Positions 33,138 through 41,166 of a stretch of 64,000 nucleotides of DNA are shown piece after piece. Below the pieces are notes generated by a model that ran no database searches, was not told the origin of the DNA, and was given only the letters and a program-made list of their open reading frames with translations. Every line of letters starts with the position of its first letter. Positions within the stretch are counted from its first letter, which is position 1. Origin of the DNA: Phascolarctobacterium sp. ET69 (GTDB taxonomy: Bacteria; Bacillota; Negativicutes; Acidaminococcales; Acidaminococcaceae); NCBI RefSeq assembly GCF_023336935.1, contig NZ_JAMBLR010000002.1, positions 124,001-188,000 of the forward strand, written 5' to 3'. The position numbers and the translations under genes are program-made.

Positions 33138-33985
33138 AGAAACCTGTAATTGCTACACCGGAAGTTACTAATTATATATTGCGCAGGTTTAACCTGCATG
33201 CCGATAAAAAGCTTGGGCAGAACTTTTTAATTGATGAAGACATTGTGCGCCGCATTGCCGCTGCCGCAGAACTTGCGCCCGGCGAACCGGTGCTTGAAGT
33301 AGGGCCCGGCATTGGCACGCTTACGCAGGCGCTGGCAGAAACCGGCGCGGACGTAACCGCTGTTGAACTGGACAAACGCCTTTTGCCGGTGCTTGAAAAA
33401 ACGCTGGAAGGCTACGAGAACGTGCGTGTTATTAATGCCGACGTGCTTGAACTTGACGTTAACAGTGCCATGGGCGGCAAAACCTTTAAGGTTGCAGCCA
33501 ATTTGCCGTATTACATTACTACGCCGATAATTTTTGCGCTGCTTGAAAAGAAGCTGCCGCTTGAACGCATGGTAATTATGGTGCAGAAGGAAGTTGCCGA
33601 GCGCATCACGGCAGCGCCGGGCGGAAAAGATTACGGCGCGCTTTCGGTTGCCATGCAGTATTACACGGAGCCGGAAATTGCCTTTATCGTGCCGCCGTCA
33701 AGTTTTATTCCGCGCCCAAGCGTGGACAGCGCCGTTGTGGTGTGCAAAAACCGTACCGTGCCGCCGGTGAAAATTTGTGATGAAAAACTGTTTTTCCGGG
33801 TGGTAAAGGCAGCATTTTCGCTGCGCCGCAAAATGTTAAGCAATGCGCTGAAGAACATGGGCATTACCTCGCAGCAGGCACAGGAATGGCTGAACCTTGC
33901 GGGTATTGACCCCAAACGCCGCGGCGAAACGCTTTCATTGCAGGATTTTGCAAACTTAACCAATACCTTTGAAAAGATAAAATAG
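33134..33985 (+). CDS. ksgA: 16S rRNA dimethyladenosine transferase
   Basis: 283 residues. It dimethylates A1518 and A1519 of 16S rRNA. Motifs are LGQNFLIDEDIVRRI, the SAM loop VLEVGPGIGTLTQAL, and NLPYYITTPI. The C-terminal helical domain (FSLRRKMLSNALKN) is intact. A terminator ends the operon. Confidence 0.96.
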   Translation: MKKPVIATPEVTNYILRRFNLHADKKLGQNFLIDEDIVRRIAAAAELAPGEPVLEVGPGIGTLTQALAETGADVTAVELDKRLLPVLEKTLEGYENVRVINADVLELDVNSAMGGKTFKVAANLPYYITTPIIFALLEKKLPLERMVIMVQKEVAERITAAPGGKDYGALSVAMQYYTEPEIAFIVPPSSFIPRPSVDSAVVVCKNRTVPPVKICDEKLFFRVVKAAFSLRRKMLSNALKNMGITSQQAQEWLNLAGIDPKRRGETLSLQDFANLTNTFEKIK

Positions 33986-33998
33986 TAATATTAAATTT

Positions 33999-34028
33999 AG
34001 CAGGCTTAAACGGCCTGCTTATTTTTTT
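33999..34028 (+). terminator. Terminator after ksgA
   Basis: AGCAGGC (33999-34005) pairs with GCCTGCT (34013-34019), followed by TATTTTTTTT. Confidence 0.8.
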
Positions 34029-34049
34029 TGCAAATTTTTTGGTTAGTTA

Positions 34050-34095
34050 TTGACAACCGAATAAAAAAAGAGTATAGTGTTCTTGAACAGGAACA
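34050..34095 (+). promoter_or_regulatory. Promoter with overlapping operator for the TrmB-like gene
   Basis: TTGACA at 34050-34055 and TATAGT at 34073-34078, spacer 17. The inverted repeat TGTTC (34078-34082) / GAACA (34091-34095) straddles the likely transcript start. A repressor bound there would block transcription; autoregulation by the gene product is a natural guess. Confidence 0.6.
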
Positions 34096-34111
34096 ATATA
34101 CAAGGGGCTGA

Positions 34112-34816
34112 ATGAGGGGAATGGAAATCGTAGAACGCTTAATGCACTTTAACCTTACACGCCAGGAGGCAACATTATACCTGCTGCTGGTAAAAGCCGG
34201 ACGCCTCACAGGCTATGAAGCGGCCAAGCAGACAGGCATATCGCGCTCCAACACCTATACGGCACTGGCCGGGCTGGTGGAAAAGGGTGCTGCCTATATA
34301 ATGGAAGAAGGCAAAGTGACGCGTTATACGCCGGTTGCACCGGAGGAGTTCTGCAATAATAAAATCCGCCGTCTGGCGGAAATGCGCGACGCGCTTATAA
34401 AAGAACTGCCCAGTGTAAAAAATGAGGCCGAAGGTTATATAACCATTAAAGGCAACGCAGAAATTATCAGCAAGCTGCAAAACACCGTACTTAATGCCAA
34501 AGCGCGCATTTATGTATCGGCAAATGCTGCCGTAATGGAACTTTTGCGTACTGAACTTGAAGACGCGCTTGGCCGCGGCTTAAAGGTAGTGGTTATTACC
34601 GGCAGTGATTTCCTGCTTCCGGGGGCAATTTGCTACAACACCGTTAAACAGACAGGGCAGATAAGGCTGATAGCCGATTCGCAGACGGTGCTGACCGGTG
34701 ATTTGGATGAGGGGGCAAATTCAACCTGTTTATATTCCTGTAAGCGTAACCTGGTGGATTTGTTTAAGGACGCGCTTAAAAACGAAATTAAACTGATTGA
34801 ATTACAGAAAGGTTGA
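34112..34816 (+). CDS. TrmB-family transcriptional regulator
   Basis: 234 residues. The N-terminal winged helix is of TrmB type (LTRQEATLYLLLVKAGRLTG near 13-32, then ISRSNTYTALAGLVEKG). The C-terminal half resembles the PLD-like part found in some TrmB proteins (KARIYVSANAAVMELLRTEL). AGGGG lies before the ATG at 34112. The next gene, a LysA-type decarboxylase, starts six bases after its stop, so regulator and enzyme are one operon and the ligand may be an amino acid or diamine of that pathway (inference). Confidence 0.8.
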   Translation: MRGMEIVERLMHFNLTRQEATLYLLLVKAGRLTGYEAAKQTGISRSNTYTALAGLVEKGAAYIMEEGKVTRYTPVAPEEFCNNKIRRLAEMRDALIKELPSVKNEAEGYITIKGNAEIISKLQNTVLNAKARIYVSANAAVMELLRTELEDALGRGLKVVVITGSDFLLPGAICYNTVKQTGQIRLIADSQTVLTGDLDEGANSTCLYSCKRNLVDLFKDALKNEIKLIELQKG

Positions 34817-34821
34817 GATTA

Positions 34822-36087
34822 ATGTCTGAAAAAATTCCGTTTGTTACCAAAGAACAACTTGAAGATATTGCATCACGTTATGCAACGCCGTTTTATTTAT
34901 ATGACGAAAAAGGTATCCGTGAAACTGCGCGCAGGGTAAATAAGGCTTTCAGCTGGAATAAAGGCTTTAAGGAATATTTTGCGGTAAAAGCAACGCCTAC
35001 TCCGGGCATTTTAAAAATTTTGCACGAAGAAGGCTGCGGCGCGGACTGTTCTTCTTATACAGAGCTTTTAATGGCTGATGCGGTTGGCTTTAAGGGTGAC
35101 GAAATTATGTTTTCGTCCAACGATACGCCTGCCGAAGATTTTCAGCTGGCACGCAAACTCAATGCTACTATAAATCTGGATGATATTACCCATATTGACT
35201 TTTTAGAGCGCGTGGCCGATATTCCCGATACCGTGTGCTGCCGCTACAACCCGGGCGGGCATTTTGCCATTGCCAACAACATTATGGATAACCCGGGCGA
35301 CGCTAAATACGGCATGACGCGCGAGCAACTTACCGAGGCTTACAAACGCCTTATGGCTAAGGGCGTAAAACACTTTGGCCTGCATGCGTTTTTGGCAAGC
35401 AACACCGTTACCAATGATTACTACCCGGAACTGGCACGTATTTTATTTAAAGTTGCCGTTGAATTAAAAGAAGAAACCGGCGCTTCCATTGAATTTATCA
35501 ATCTTTCCGGCGGTGTGGGCATTGCCTACCGTCCCGGACAGCCGCAAAATGATATTATGGAAATAGGCGAAGGCGTGCGCCGTGCTTATGAAGAAGTGCT
35601 GGTACCGGCAGGTATGGGCAATGTAAGGCTTTATACCGAAATGGGACGCTACATGCTGGCACCTTACGGTGCGCTGGTGAGCCGCGTTATTCACCAAAAG
35701 CATATTTATAAAGAATATATCGGGCTGGATGCCTGCGCTGCCAACCTGATGCGCCCGGCTATTTACGGCGCTTACCACCATATAACCGTTATGGGTAAGG
35801 AAAACGCGCCCTGCGACCACAAATATGACGTTACGGGCGGTTTGTGCGAAAACAACGATAAATTTGCCATTGACCGTATGCTGCCGGAAATAAATATCGG
35901 CGATTTGGTGTTTATCCATGACGCCGGTGCGCACGGTTTTGCCATGGGATATAACTACAACGGCAAACTGCGCAGTGCAGAACTTTTACTGAAAGAGGAC
36001 GGCAGCGTTGAAATGATACGCCGCGCCGAAACTCCGGCAGATTATTTTGCCACTTTTGATTTTACGGGTTTGTTTAATAAGGATTAA
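34822..36087 (+). CDS. Diaminopimelate decarboxylase-like PLP enzyme (fold III)
   Basis: 421 residues. The PLP lysine is in EYFAVKATPTPGIL (near 47-60), the glycine loop in NLSGGVGIAYRPG, and the C-terminal active-site motif is GGLCENNDKF, which resembles the LysA pattern G-x-x-C-E-x-x-D. It therefore belongs nearer to diaminopimelate decarboxylase than to ornithine decarboxylase, but some relatives act on other amino acids. ATG 34822 has AGAAAGG 9 bp upstream. It is co-transcribed with the TrmB-like regulator rather than with lysine genes, so biosynthesis of lysine is likely but not certain. Confidence 0.8.
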   Translation: MSEKIPFVTKEQLEDIASRYATPFYLYDEKGIRETARRVNKAFSWNKGFKEYFAVKATPTPGILKILHEEGCGADCSSYTELLMADAVGFKGDEIMFSSNDTPAEDFQLARKLNATINLDDITHIDFLERVADIPDTVCCRYNPGGHFAIANNIMDNPGDAKYGMTREQLTEAYKRLMAKGVKHFGLHAFLASNTVTNDYYPELARILFKVAVELKEETGASIEFINLSGGVGIAYRPGQPQNDIMEIGEGVRRAYEEVLVPAGMGNVRLYTEMGRYMLAPYGALVSRVIHQKHIYKEYIGLDACAANLMRPAIYGAYHHITVMGKENAPCDHKYDVTGGLCENNDKFAIDRMLPEINIGDLVFIHDAGAHGFAMGYNYNGKLRSAELLLKEDGSVEMIRRAETPADYFATFDFTGLFNKD

Positions 36088-36094
36088 CGAGGAT

Positions 36095-36133
36095 AACTCC
36101 GGTGCTTGTTTGGGCAGGCATCGGAGTTTTTTG
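36095..36133 (+). terminator. Terminator after the LysA-like gene
   Basis: AACTCCG (36095-36101) pairs with CGGAGTT (36122-36128), with an inner TGC/GCA pairing and a following T-tract. Confidence 0.75.
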
Positions 36134-36209
36134 TATGCCTGTGCTAATTGAAGAATAGGGCAACGTATGGTATGATTGTAAAGTAAATCTGATTATGCTT
36201 GAAATAAAG

Positions 36210-36352
36210 AAGATGTCAATACTATTACAGCCATGCAAAAATGCTGCGGCTTCTGCGATTCCGTCCGGGCTGCGCAGCCGGACTCTCTTATGTTAAATTT
36301 ATAATTTTTGCCGCCGCAGTTTTTGCTTATGGCTTTATAGCATTAACATCTT
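36210..36352. repeat. Long-hairpin element, copy 1
   Basis: A 143-bp imperfect palindrome. Outer arms AAGATG/CATCTT, CTAT/ATAG, AGCCA/TGGCT, GCAAAAA/TTTTTGC and CTGCGGC/GCCGCAG pair in register (36210-36250 with 36313-36352). Inside lies GTCCGG-GCTGCGCAG-CCGGAC (36263-36283). The inner 76-bp core matches the element at 38524-38677, while the outer arms differ in sequence yet still pair. A promoter-like TTGAAG-17-TATGAT stands upstream (about 36151-36173). It sits ahead of the M24 peptidase gene. Confidence 0.65.
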
Positions 36353-36400
36353 CCTGGAATAAGTTCGTTTACAATAAAACTATCATAAAGGAGCAATATT

Positions 36401-37627
36401 ATGTCGATATTGGAACATGCCTCGCTGATGACCGACGAAATAAGACGCGTACCGCTTGAAGAACTGCAGATACGCCTTGTGCGTTTCCGTGAGGAAATGG
36501 AAAAAGAACATCCTGGCTGGCAGATGGCGGTTATTAATAATAAAGTTAATATGTACTATTTTACAGGTACCATGCAGGAGGGCGCACTGGTTATCCGTCC
36601 GCAGGACGAGATTTTGTGGGTGCGCCGCAGCTATGACCGTGCCCGCAATGAATCGCTGCTGCCGGATATCCGCCCGATGCAAAGCTTCCGCACTTTGGCG
36701 GAATTTTATGGCGCTTGCCCGGAAGTTATGTATGTGGAATGCAGAAAAGCCACTGTTGACTGGCTGAATATGCTGCGCAAATATATGCCGTTTAAAGAAT
36801 ATGCCGATATCGACGGCCTGCTGTGCAGCCTGCGCCTTGTAAAAAGCAGCTATGAACTGGAACTGATGAAGCGCAGCGGCGCTATTCATCAGACGGTGCT
36901 GGAGAAGCTGGCGCCGAAAATGATAAAGGAAGGCATCAGTGAAGCCGAACTTGCCGTAAGCCTGTACACCGAAATGTTAAAGCGTGGTTCGCACGGCATT
37001 GCACGCATGAATCTGCCCCTGGGCGAAGATGTTATCGGCGTGGCGTCGTTTGGCAAAAGCGGGCTGGTGCGTACGGCTTTTGACGGCCCCGGCGGCACGG
37101 GCGGCACCTGCATTGCGGTGCAGAGCATTGGTTCGCCGTTCCGCAAATTAAAAGCGGGCAGGCTGGTTTATCTGGATATTCCCTGCGGCGTGGAAGGCTA
37201 CCATACCGATAAAACGATAGTATATTATTTTGGCGATATTAATAAAGACCCCAACCGCGATTTGATTTTGGCAGCGCACGAACATTGTATAATGCTGGAG
37301 CGTTTTGCCGCTGCCATGTTAAAGCCCGGCACGGTGGTGGAAGATATTTATAACGAAACAATGAAGCAGTTTGACAGCCGCTTTGCTGCAGGCTTTATGA
37401 ACGGCGGCAAGTTTTTGGGGCACAGCATAGGGCTTACCATGGATGAAAGCCCGGCTATTGCCAACCGTTTTAAAGAAGTGCTTACGGAAGGCATGACCTT
37501 TGCACTGGAGCCGAAGATTGCCCTGCCCGACATTGGCATGGTTGGCAGCGAAAACACTTACCTTGTAACGGCAAACGGAGGCAAGGCGCTTACAGGCTCG
37601 CCGCACAAGCTGTACTGCATTTATTAA
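36401..37627 (+). CDS. M24-family metallopeptidase (Xaa-Pro aminopeptidase-like)
   Basis: 408 residues: an N-terminal creatinase-like domain (about 1-150) and a C-terminal pita-bread domain. Likely metal ligands are Asp in VYLDIPCG, Asp in YHTDKTIVYY, His in LGHSIGLTMDESP, and Glu in ALEPKIALP and GSENTYL. Family members cleave N-terminal X-Pro bonds or related substrates; substrate here is unproven. AAAGGAG precedes the ATG. It is monocistronic behind the long-hairpin element. Confidence 0.88.
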   Translation: MSILEHASLMTDEIRRVPLEELQIRLVRFREEMEKEHPGWQMAVINNKVNMYYFTGTMQEGALVIRPQDEILWVRRSYDRARNESLLPDIRPMQSFRTLAEFYGACPEVMYVECRKATVDWLNMLRKYMPFKEYADIDGLLCSLRLVKSSYELELMKRSGAIHQTVLEKLAPKMIKEGISEAELAVSLYTEMLKRGSHGIARMNLPLGEDVIGVASFGKSGLVRTAFDGPGGTGGTCIAVQSIGSPFRKLKAGRLVYLDIPCGVEGYHTDKTIVYYFGDINKDPNRDLILAAHEHCIMLERFAAAMLKPGTVVEDIYNETMKQFDSRFAAGFMNGGKFLGHSIGLTMDESPAIANRFKEVLTEGMTFALEPKIALPDIGMVGSENTYLVTANGGKALTGSPHKLYCIY

Positions 37628-37646
37628 ACCATATACGTATAAAAAT

Positions 37647-37688
37647 AACGGCAATAACTTTTGCATAGAGCAGGTTATTGCCGTTTTA
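37647..37688. terminator. Bidirectional terminator between the M24 and crp-like genes
   Basis: AACGGCAATAAC (37647-37658) pairs with GTTATTGCCGTT (37674-37685), a perfect 12-bp stem between convergent genes. Confidence 0.8.
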
Positions 37689-37754
37689 GTTTTCTTTTGT
37701 ATCATTTGAAGCAGACGTTTCTGCTTCTGCGCTTTATAATAAAAGCACATAATA

Positions 37755-38429
37755 TCAGCCGGTGGTTTCGGAAGAACAGAGCCGTGCCAGTGCCGGTAAA
37801 TCCGTAACGGTAATTTTGCCGCGCCCTGTGGCGATGATGCTTTGCCGGCGCAGCTGCGCAAGCCCGCGCGTTATCTGCACGCGGCTCAGGCCGAGCATTC
37901 CGGCAAGGGCGTCCTGCGTAATGGCAATATCAAAACCGTAGTTTTGCGGGTTATTTACTGTTAGCAGATACAGCAGGTTGCAGATTTTGACAAAGGATGA
38001 ATTATATTCCTGATGTACGGTTTCAAACAGCAGGCGGTTGACATACATGGAATACCAGTTGACAACCTGCTCGCTTAATTCTGTGTTTTCTTCAAACATT
38101 TGGTTGAACTGTTGCCGCGTAAATTCCAGCACGGAAATTTCCGTCAGGGCAACCGTTGTAAGCGAAAGCTCTATTTTAAAGCCGCAGGTATGGTAACCGG
38201 GAAAAATACTGCCTTCGCCGTGGAAGCTGATGATTTTGCGGTGCCCGTTTTCGTGGTCGGCGTAGTGCATCAGCGCGCCGCTTTTTATGTAATGAATTTT
38301 TTCGTGCGGCTGCCCCGGACGCCACAGGTATTCGCCTTTGGCAAAGTGTTTTTCGGTATGCGGGTGCGACAGAAAATAGTCGTAAAAACGGCAGAATTCG
38401 CCTGTGAAATAATAACGTGGTGTCAGCAT
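37755..38429 (-). CDS. Crp/Fnr-family transcriptional regulator
   Basis: 224 residues with an N-terminal cyclic-nucleotide-binding-like beta-barrel (FAKGEYLWRPGQPHEKIHYI near 29-48) and a C-terminal winged helix (ITQDALAGMLGLSRVQITRG). No four-cysteine cluster of Fnr is present, so a small-molecule or redox ligand other than an N-terminal Fe-S cluster is implied. GGAGG precedes the ATG. Targets are unknown; the M24 gene is convergent, not divergent, so it is no obvious target. Confidence 0.85.
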   Translation of the reverse strand: MLTPRYYFTGEFCRFYDYFLSHPHTEKHFAKGEYLWRPGQPHEKIHYIKSGALMHYADHENGHRKIISFHGEGSIFPGYHTCGFKIELSLTTVALTEISVLEFTRQQFNQMFEENTELSEQVVNWYSMYVNRLLFETVHQEYNSSFVKICNLLYLLTVNNPQNYGFDIAITQDALAGMLGLSRVQITRGLAQLRRQSIIATGRGKITVTDLPALARLCSSETTG

Positions 38430-38999
38430 GGCGGTTCCTCCGATGTGTTGTGTTCAGTTAAATTGTAGCATTGGCGGCGTGGTTAGGCAATGGGTGTATT
38501 TGGGCTTTATAATAGGTTTGAATAAACAAAAGCTATGTACTGATGCGGTTCACGCTAAAAACTGCGGCTTCTCCGATTCCGGTCAGGCTGCGCGGCTGAC
38601 CTCTCGTTTGAATAGATAAAAAAATTTAGCCGCCGCAGTTTTTTTATCATTCACCTTACAGCACACAGCTTTTGTTTAATTAAGGTTTTTTACTATGATA
38701 TACAGATTTTTCTTTATTAAATAGTGATAAAGTACGAATTTGCAGCAAATGCGGCATATATTTTTAGCAATATTTAATAAGAAAAATTGCAAAAACTGTG
38801 TTTGTTTGAGCGAAGCGAGTTACGCAGTTTTTGTGATTTTTAAACTGGAATGTTGCGTTAAGAAAATATTCTGCCGCGAAAACTTTTTGGTTACTTTTTA
38901 GTTATAAAAAGTAACATGAGTAATAAAGTAAAAATAAAAAATTAGCGTATGGTCAAAGGCGTTAAAACAAAAATAATTAAAATAAAAGGAGCGAGCATT
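38430..38999. other. Gene-free, hairpin-rich spacer
   Basis: 570 bp with no credible gene. It contains long-hairpin element copy 2 (38524-38677), a second hairpin GCAAAAACTG..CGCAGTTTTTGTG (about 38788-38835) enclosing GAGCGAAGCGAG, and a perfect 11-bp stem GTTACTTTTTA/TAAAAAGTAAC (about 38890-38915). A TATAAT at 38508-38513 may drive transcription. The 3' end carries the ribosome site of the gene at 39000. Confidence 0.6.
38524..38677. repeat. Long-hairpin element, copy 2
   Basis: AAACAAAAGCT (38524-38534) pairs perfectly with AGCTTTTGTTT (38667-38677), and AAAAACTGCGGC (38557-38568) with GCCGCAGTTTTT (38632-38643). Inside, GGTCAG-GCTGCGCGG-CTGACC occupies 38581-38601. The core matches copy 1 (36210-36352), whose inner stem is GTCCGG/CCGGAC: both sides have changed together, which is covariation. 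The T-tract after GCCGCAG would allow it to act as a terminator. Confidence 0.65.
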
Positions 39000-39542
39000 A
39001 TGCAGCACAAATGCAAAGTAACGGTTATTGACAAAAAATGCTTTAACGATTATCAGGAAAAATATCTGGCTGACCCTAAAAGCGGCCCGTGCCCGTTTTA
39101 CAATGTGGGCGACGAGTTTGTTTTTGAGCGCTACGGCGGCGACGATACCTTCTGGCGCACCGGCAACGGCACACAGTGCGGCGAAGCGTGGGACTGCATA
39201 AGCCGTTATATTTACACTGCGCTTCAGGGCGGCAGCATTATGCGCGGCTGGACTAACGACGAACGCATGATGATTGCCTGCTGCAACGACGGTACGCGCC
39301 CGGTAATTTTTAAAATTGAGCGTTTGGATTACCTGGTTGTTAAAATTGAAGGCATGGCGTGCGGAAAATGCGCGGAAAAAGTACAGGCTGCGCTGGCACA
39401 GGTGCCGGGTGTAAAAAGCGTGGCTGTAAGGCTTGACAGAAACTGGGCAGAGGTTTTTGCAGACAAAGGGCAGGAGCCTGAAGTTTCTGCTTTAACGGCG
39501 GCGGTGGAGGCTCTGGGCTACAAAGTGACAGGCATTGATTAA
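39000..39542 (+). CDS. TIGR04076-like domain fused to a heavy-metal-associated (HMA) domain
   Basis: 180 residues. The N-terminal part (about 1-108) has the Cys-rich pattern of the short TIGR04076 family (GPCPFYNVGDEF, CGEAWDCISRYIY, MIACCNDGTRPVIFKI), whose function is unknown. The C-terminal 70 residues are an HMA/CopZ-like fold with GMACGKCAEKVQAAL, holding the metal-binding CxxC. HMA domains carry Cu(I) or other soft metals. ATG 39000 follows AAAGGAG; the earlier in-frame ATG at 38949 has no ribosome site. The fusion suggests a metal-binding or metal-sensing role, which is inference. Confidence 0.8.
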   Translation: MQHKCKVTVIDKKCFNDYQEKYLADPKSGPCPFYNVGDEFVFERYGGDDTFWRTGNGTQCGEAWDCISRYIYTALQGGSIMRGWTNDERMMIACCNDGTRPVIFKIERLDYLVVKIEGMACGKCAEKVQAALAQVPGVKSVAVRLDRNWAEVFADKGQEPEVSALTAAVEALGYKVTGID

Positions 39543-39563
39543 AACCTAAAACGCATAAAAATA

Positions 39564-39597
39564 GCGGCAGCAGCCTAAAAAGGTTACTGCCGTTTTA
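39564..39597. terminator. Terminator between the HMA fusion gene and clcA
   Basis: CGGCAG-C-AGCC pairs with GGTT-A-CTGCCG (39565-39592), followed by TTTTATTATTTT. Confidence 0.7.
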
Positions 39598-41166
39598 TTA
39601 TTTTGCTGTAAGTTTTTGCAGTTCCTCAATTTCCGTAGGGTAGCACAGCACATACAGCGTATCGCCGCTGTGCAGGCGCGTATTGCCTTCGGGGATGAGT
39701 TCTTCGTCGCCGCGTTTTACGTCTACCAAAAGCGAATGGCGCGGCCAGTTAATTTCGCGCACCAGGCGCCCGTCGGCAGTGCTGCCGGTATCTACCGTCA
39801 GCTCCATAATGCTGCGTTCCTGTTCGGCATGGTTGCGTTCTAGTGCTTTGGTGTTTTTTAAAAGGCGCATAAACAGTTCGCCGTACAGCGGTTTGGCGCG
39901 CCAAACTTCCGTTGTGGCAAAAGCCGTAAGCGAAGCAAGCGCCAGCGGCAAAAGGTGCAGAAACGAACCTGTCATTTCCATAACAAGCACCGTGGCGGTG
40001 ATGGGCGTGCGTACGGAAGCCGTAAAAAATGCCGCCATGGAAAGTATAACGATATTTGTTTTATAAGCGCTGCTTAAAAGGCTCGCCTGAGAAAACAGCC
40101 CGGCCATAACCGCACCGGCAACCCCGCCCGCAACAAGCGTCGGTATAAAGGCGCCGCTAGGCAGCCCGCGCCCGAAGGCGAGCAGCGTAAGCAGTATTTT
40201 TGCGGCTAAAAACATCAGCAGTACCGTTACGGGGTAGGAGTTAAATGCTGTATTGGTTAGTAAATCGTCGCCGCCGCCTAATGCTTCCGGCAGATATAAG
40301 CCGGTAATGGCTGTAACGGCAAGCAGCAGAAAGTTTTGCAGGCAGCTGTTATTTGGCAGCAGCTTGTAAAGACGTGCGGCATTTAAAAGCCCGTAGTTAA
40401 ACAATGCTCCTAGTACGCCGCAGATGATGCCTGCCGCCAGAATTACCCAGTAATCGCTGTACTGCAAAACGGGCAGCCCGGAAAAATTAAAAACCGTATC
40501 GCGCCCCAGTATTAAGCGGCTTGTAAAGGTTGCCGCCACGGATGCCGAAAGAACGGGAAACAGCAAAAAGCCTGAAAAATTGTGGTTGATTTCTTCCAGA
40601 ACGAAAATAACGCCTGCCAGCGGAGCGTTAAAAACTGCGGCCAAGCCTGCTGCCGCGCCGCCGCTGATAAGGTAGCGTTCTTCGATGCGCGGGCGTGCCA
40701 GAAGGCGGCTTACGCCCTGCCCGGCCATAGCGCCCATTTGAATGGACGGGCCTGCCCTGCCGAGCGAAAGCCCGCTGCCTATGGCAAGGGCGCAGGCGGC
40801 GAATTTAATAAGTAAAATACGCAGCCAGCGCAGCTTAAAAACGCCCAGTACGGCGCCCTTTACCTGCGGAATGCCGCTGCCTGCCGCCTGCGGTTCCGCT
40901 TTGGCAAGCCACGCAAGCAAAGCGGCGGCAATAAGCAGTGCGCCGCAGAAAAGTGCAATGGCAGGCGGCGTATAACCGCCGGCAAAAACAAGGCTTTGCA
41001 AATTGGCGCGGAGTGAAGCAGCACCGGTTAAAACAAGGCGGAAGCAGCTTATGATAACGCCTGCCAGTACGCCGGTAACAACGCCGCCGGCACATAAGCG
41101 CAGGCGGAAATAGCGCGTATTGTTAAGCAGTTTGTAAGTTGTAAGAACCCTCAGCCTTGTGTCCAT
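39598..41166 (-). CDS. clcA: ClC-family chloride channel/transporter with TrkA-C domain
   Basis: 522 residues with 10-12 hydrophobic helices and a cytoplasmic TrkA-C (RCK_C) domain at the C-terminus (about 455-522). GSGIPQVK is the Ser-centre chloride loop. The next motif reads GRAGPSIQ where ClC proteins have GREGP: the gating glutamate (Glu148 in Escherichia ClC-ec1) is Ala, encoded GCA. In characterised exchangers loss of this Glu uncouples proton transport. GLPSGAFIP, the third motif, is kept. It overlaps hydE by 16 nt, so the two are coupled. Confidence 0.9.
   Translation of the reverse strand: MDTRLRVLTTYKLLNNTRYFRLRLCAGGVVTGVLAGVIISCFRLVLTGAASLRANLQSLVFAGGYTPPAIALFCGALLIAAALLAWLAKAEPQAAGSGIPQVKGAVLGVFKLRWLRILLIKFAACALAIGSGLSLGRAGPSIQMGAMAGQGVSRLLARPRIEERYLISGGAAAGLAAVFNAPLAGVIFVLEEINHNFSGFLLFPVLSASVAATFTSRLILGRDTVFNFSGLPVLQYSDYWVILAAGIICGVLGALFNYGLLNAARLYKLLPNNSCLQNFLLLAVTAITGLYLPEALGGGDDLLTNTAFNSYPVTVLLMFLAAKILLTLLAFGRGLPSGAFIPTLVAGGVAGAVMAGLFSQASLLSSAYKTNIVILSMAAFFTASVRTPITATVLVMEMTGSFLHLLPLALASLTAFATTEVWRAKPLYGELFMRLLKNTKALERNHAEQERSIMELTVDTGSTADGRLVREINWPRHSLLVDVKRGDEELIPEGNTRLHSGDTLYVLCYPTEIEELQKLTAK

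Noticed and set aside
36241-36459. 72-residue plus-strand frame upstream of the M24 gene
   Set aside because: It lies on the palindromic element and runs into the M24 gene in another frame, with no ribosome site.
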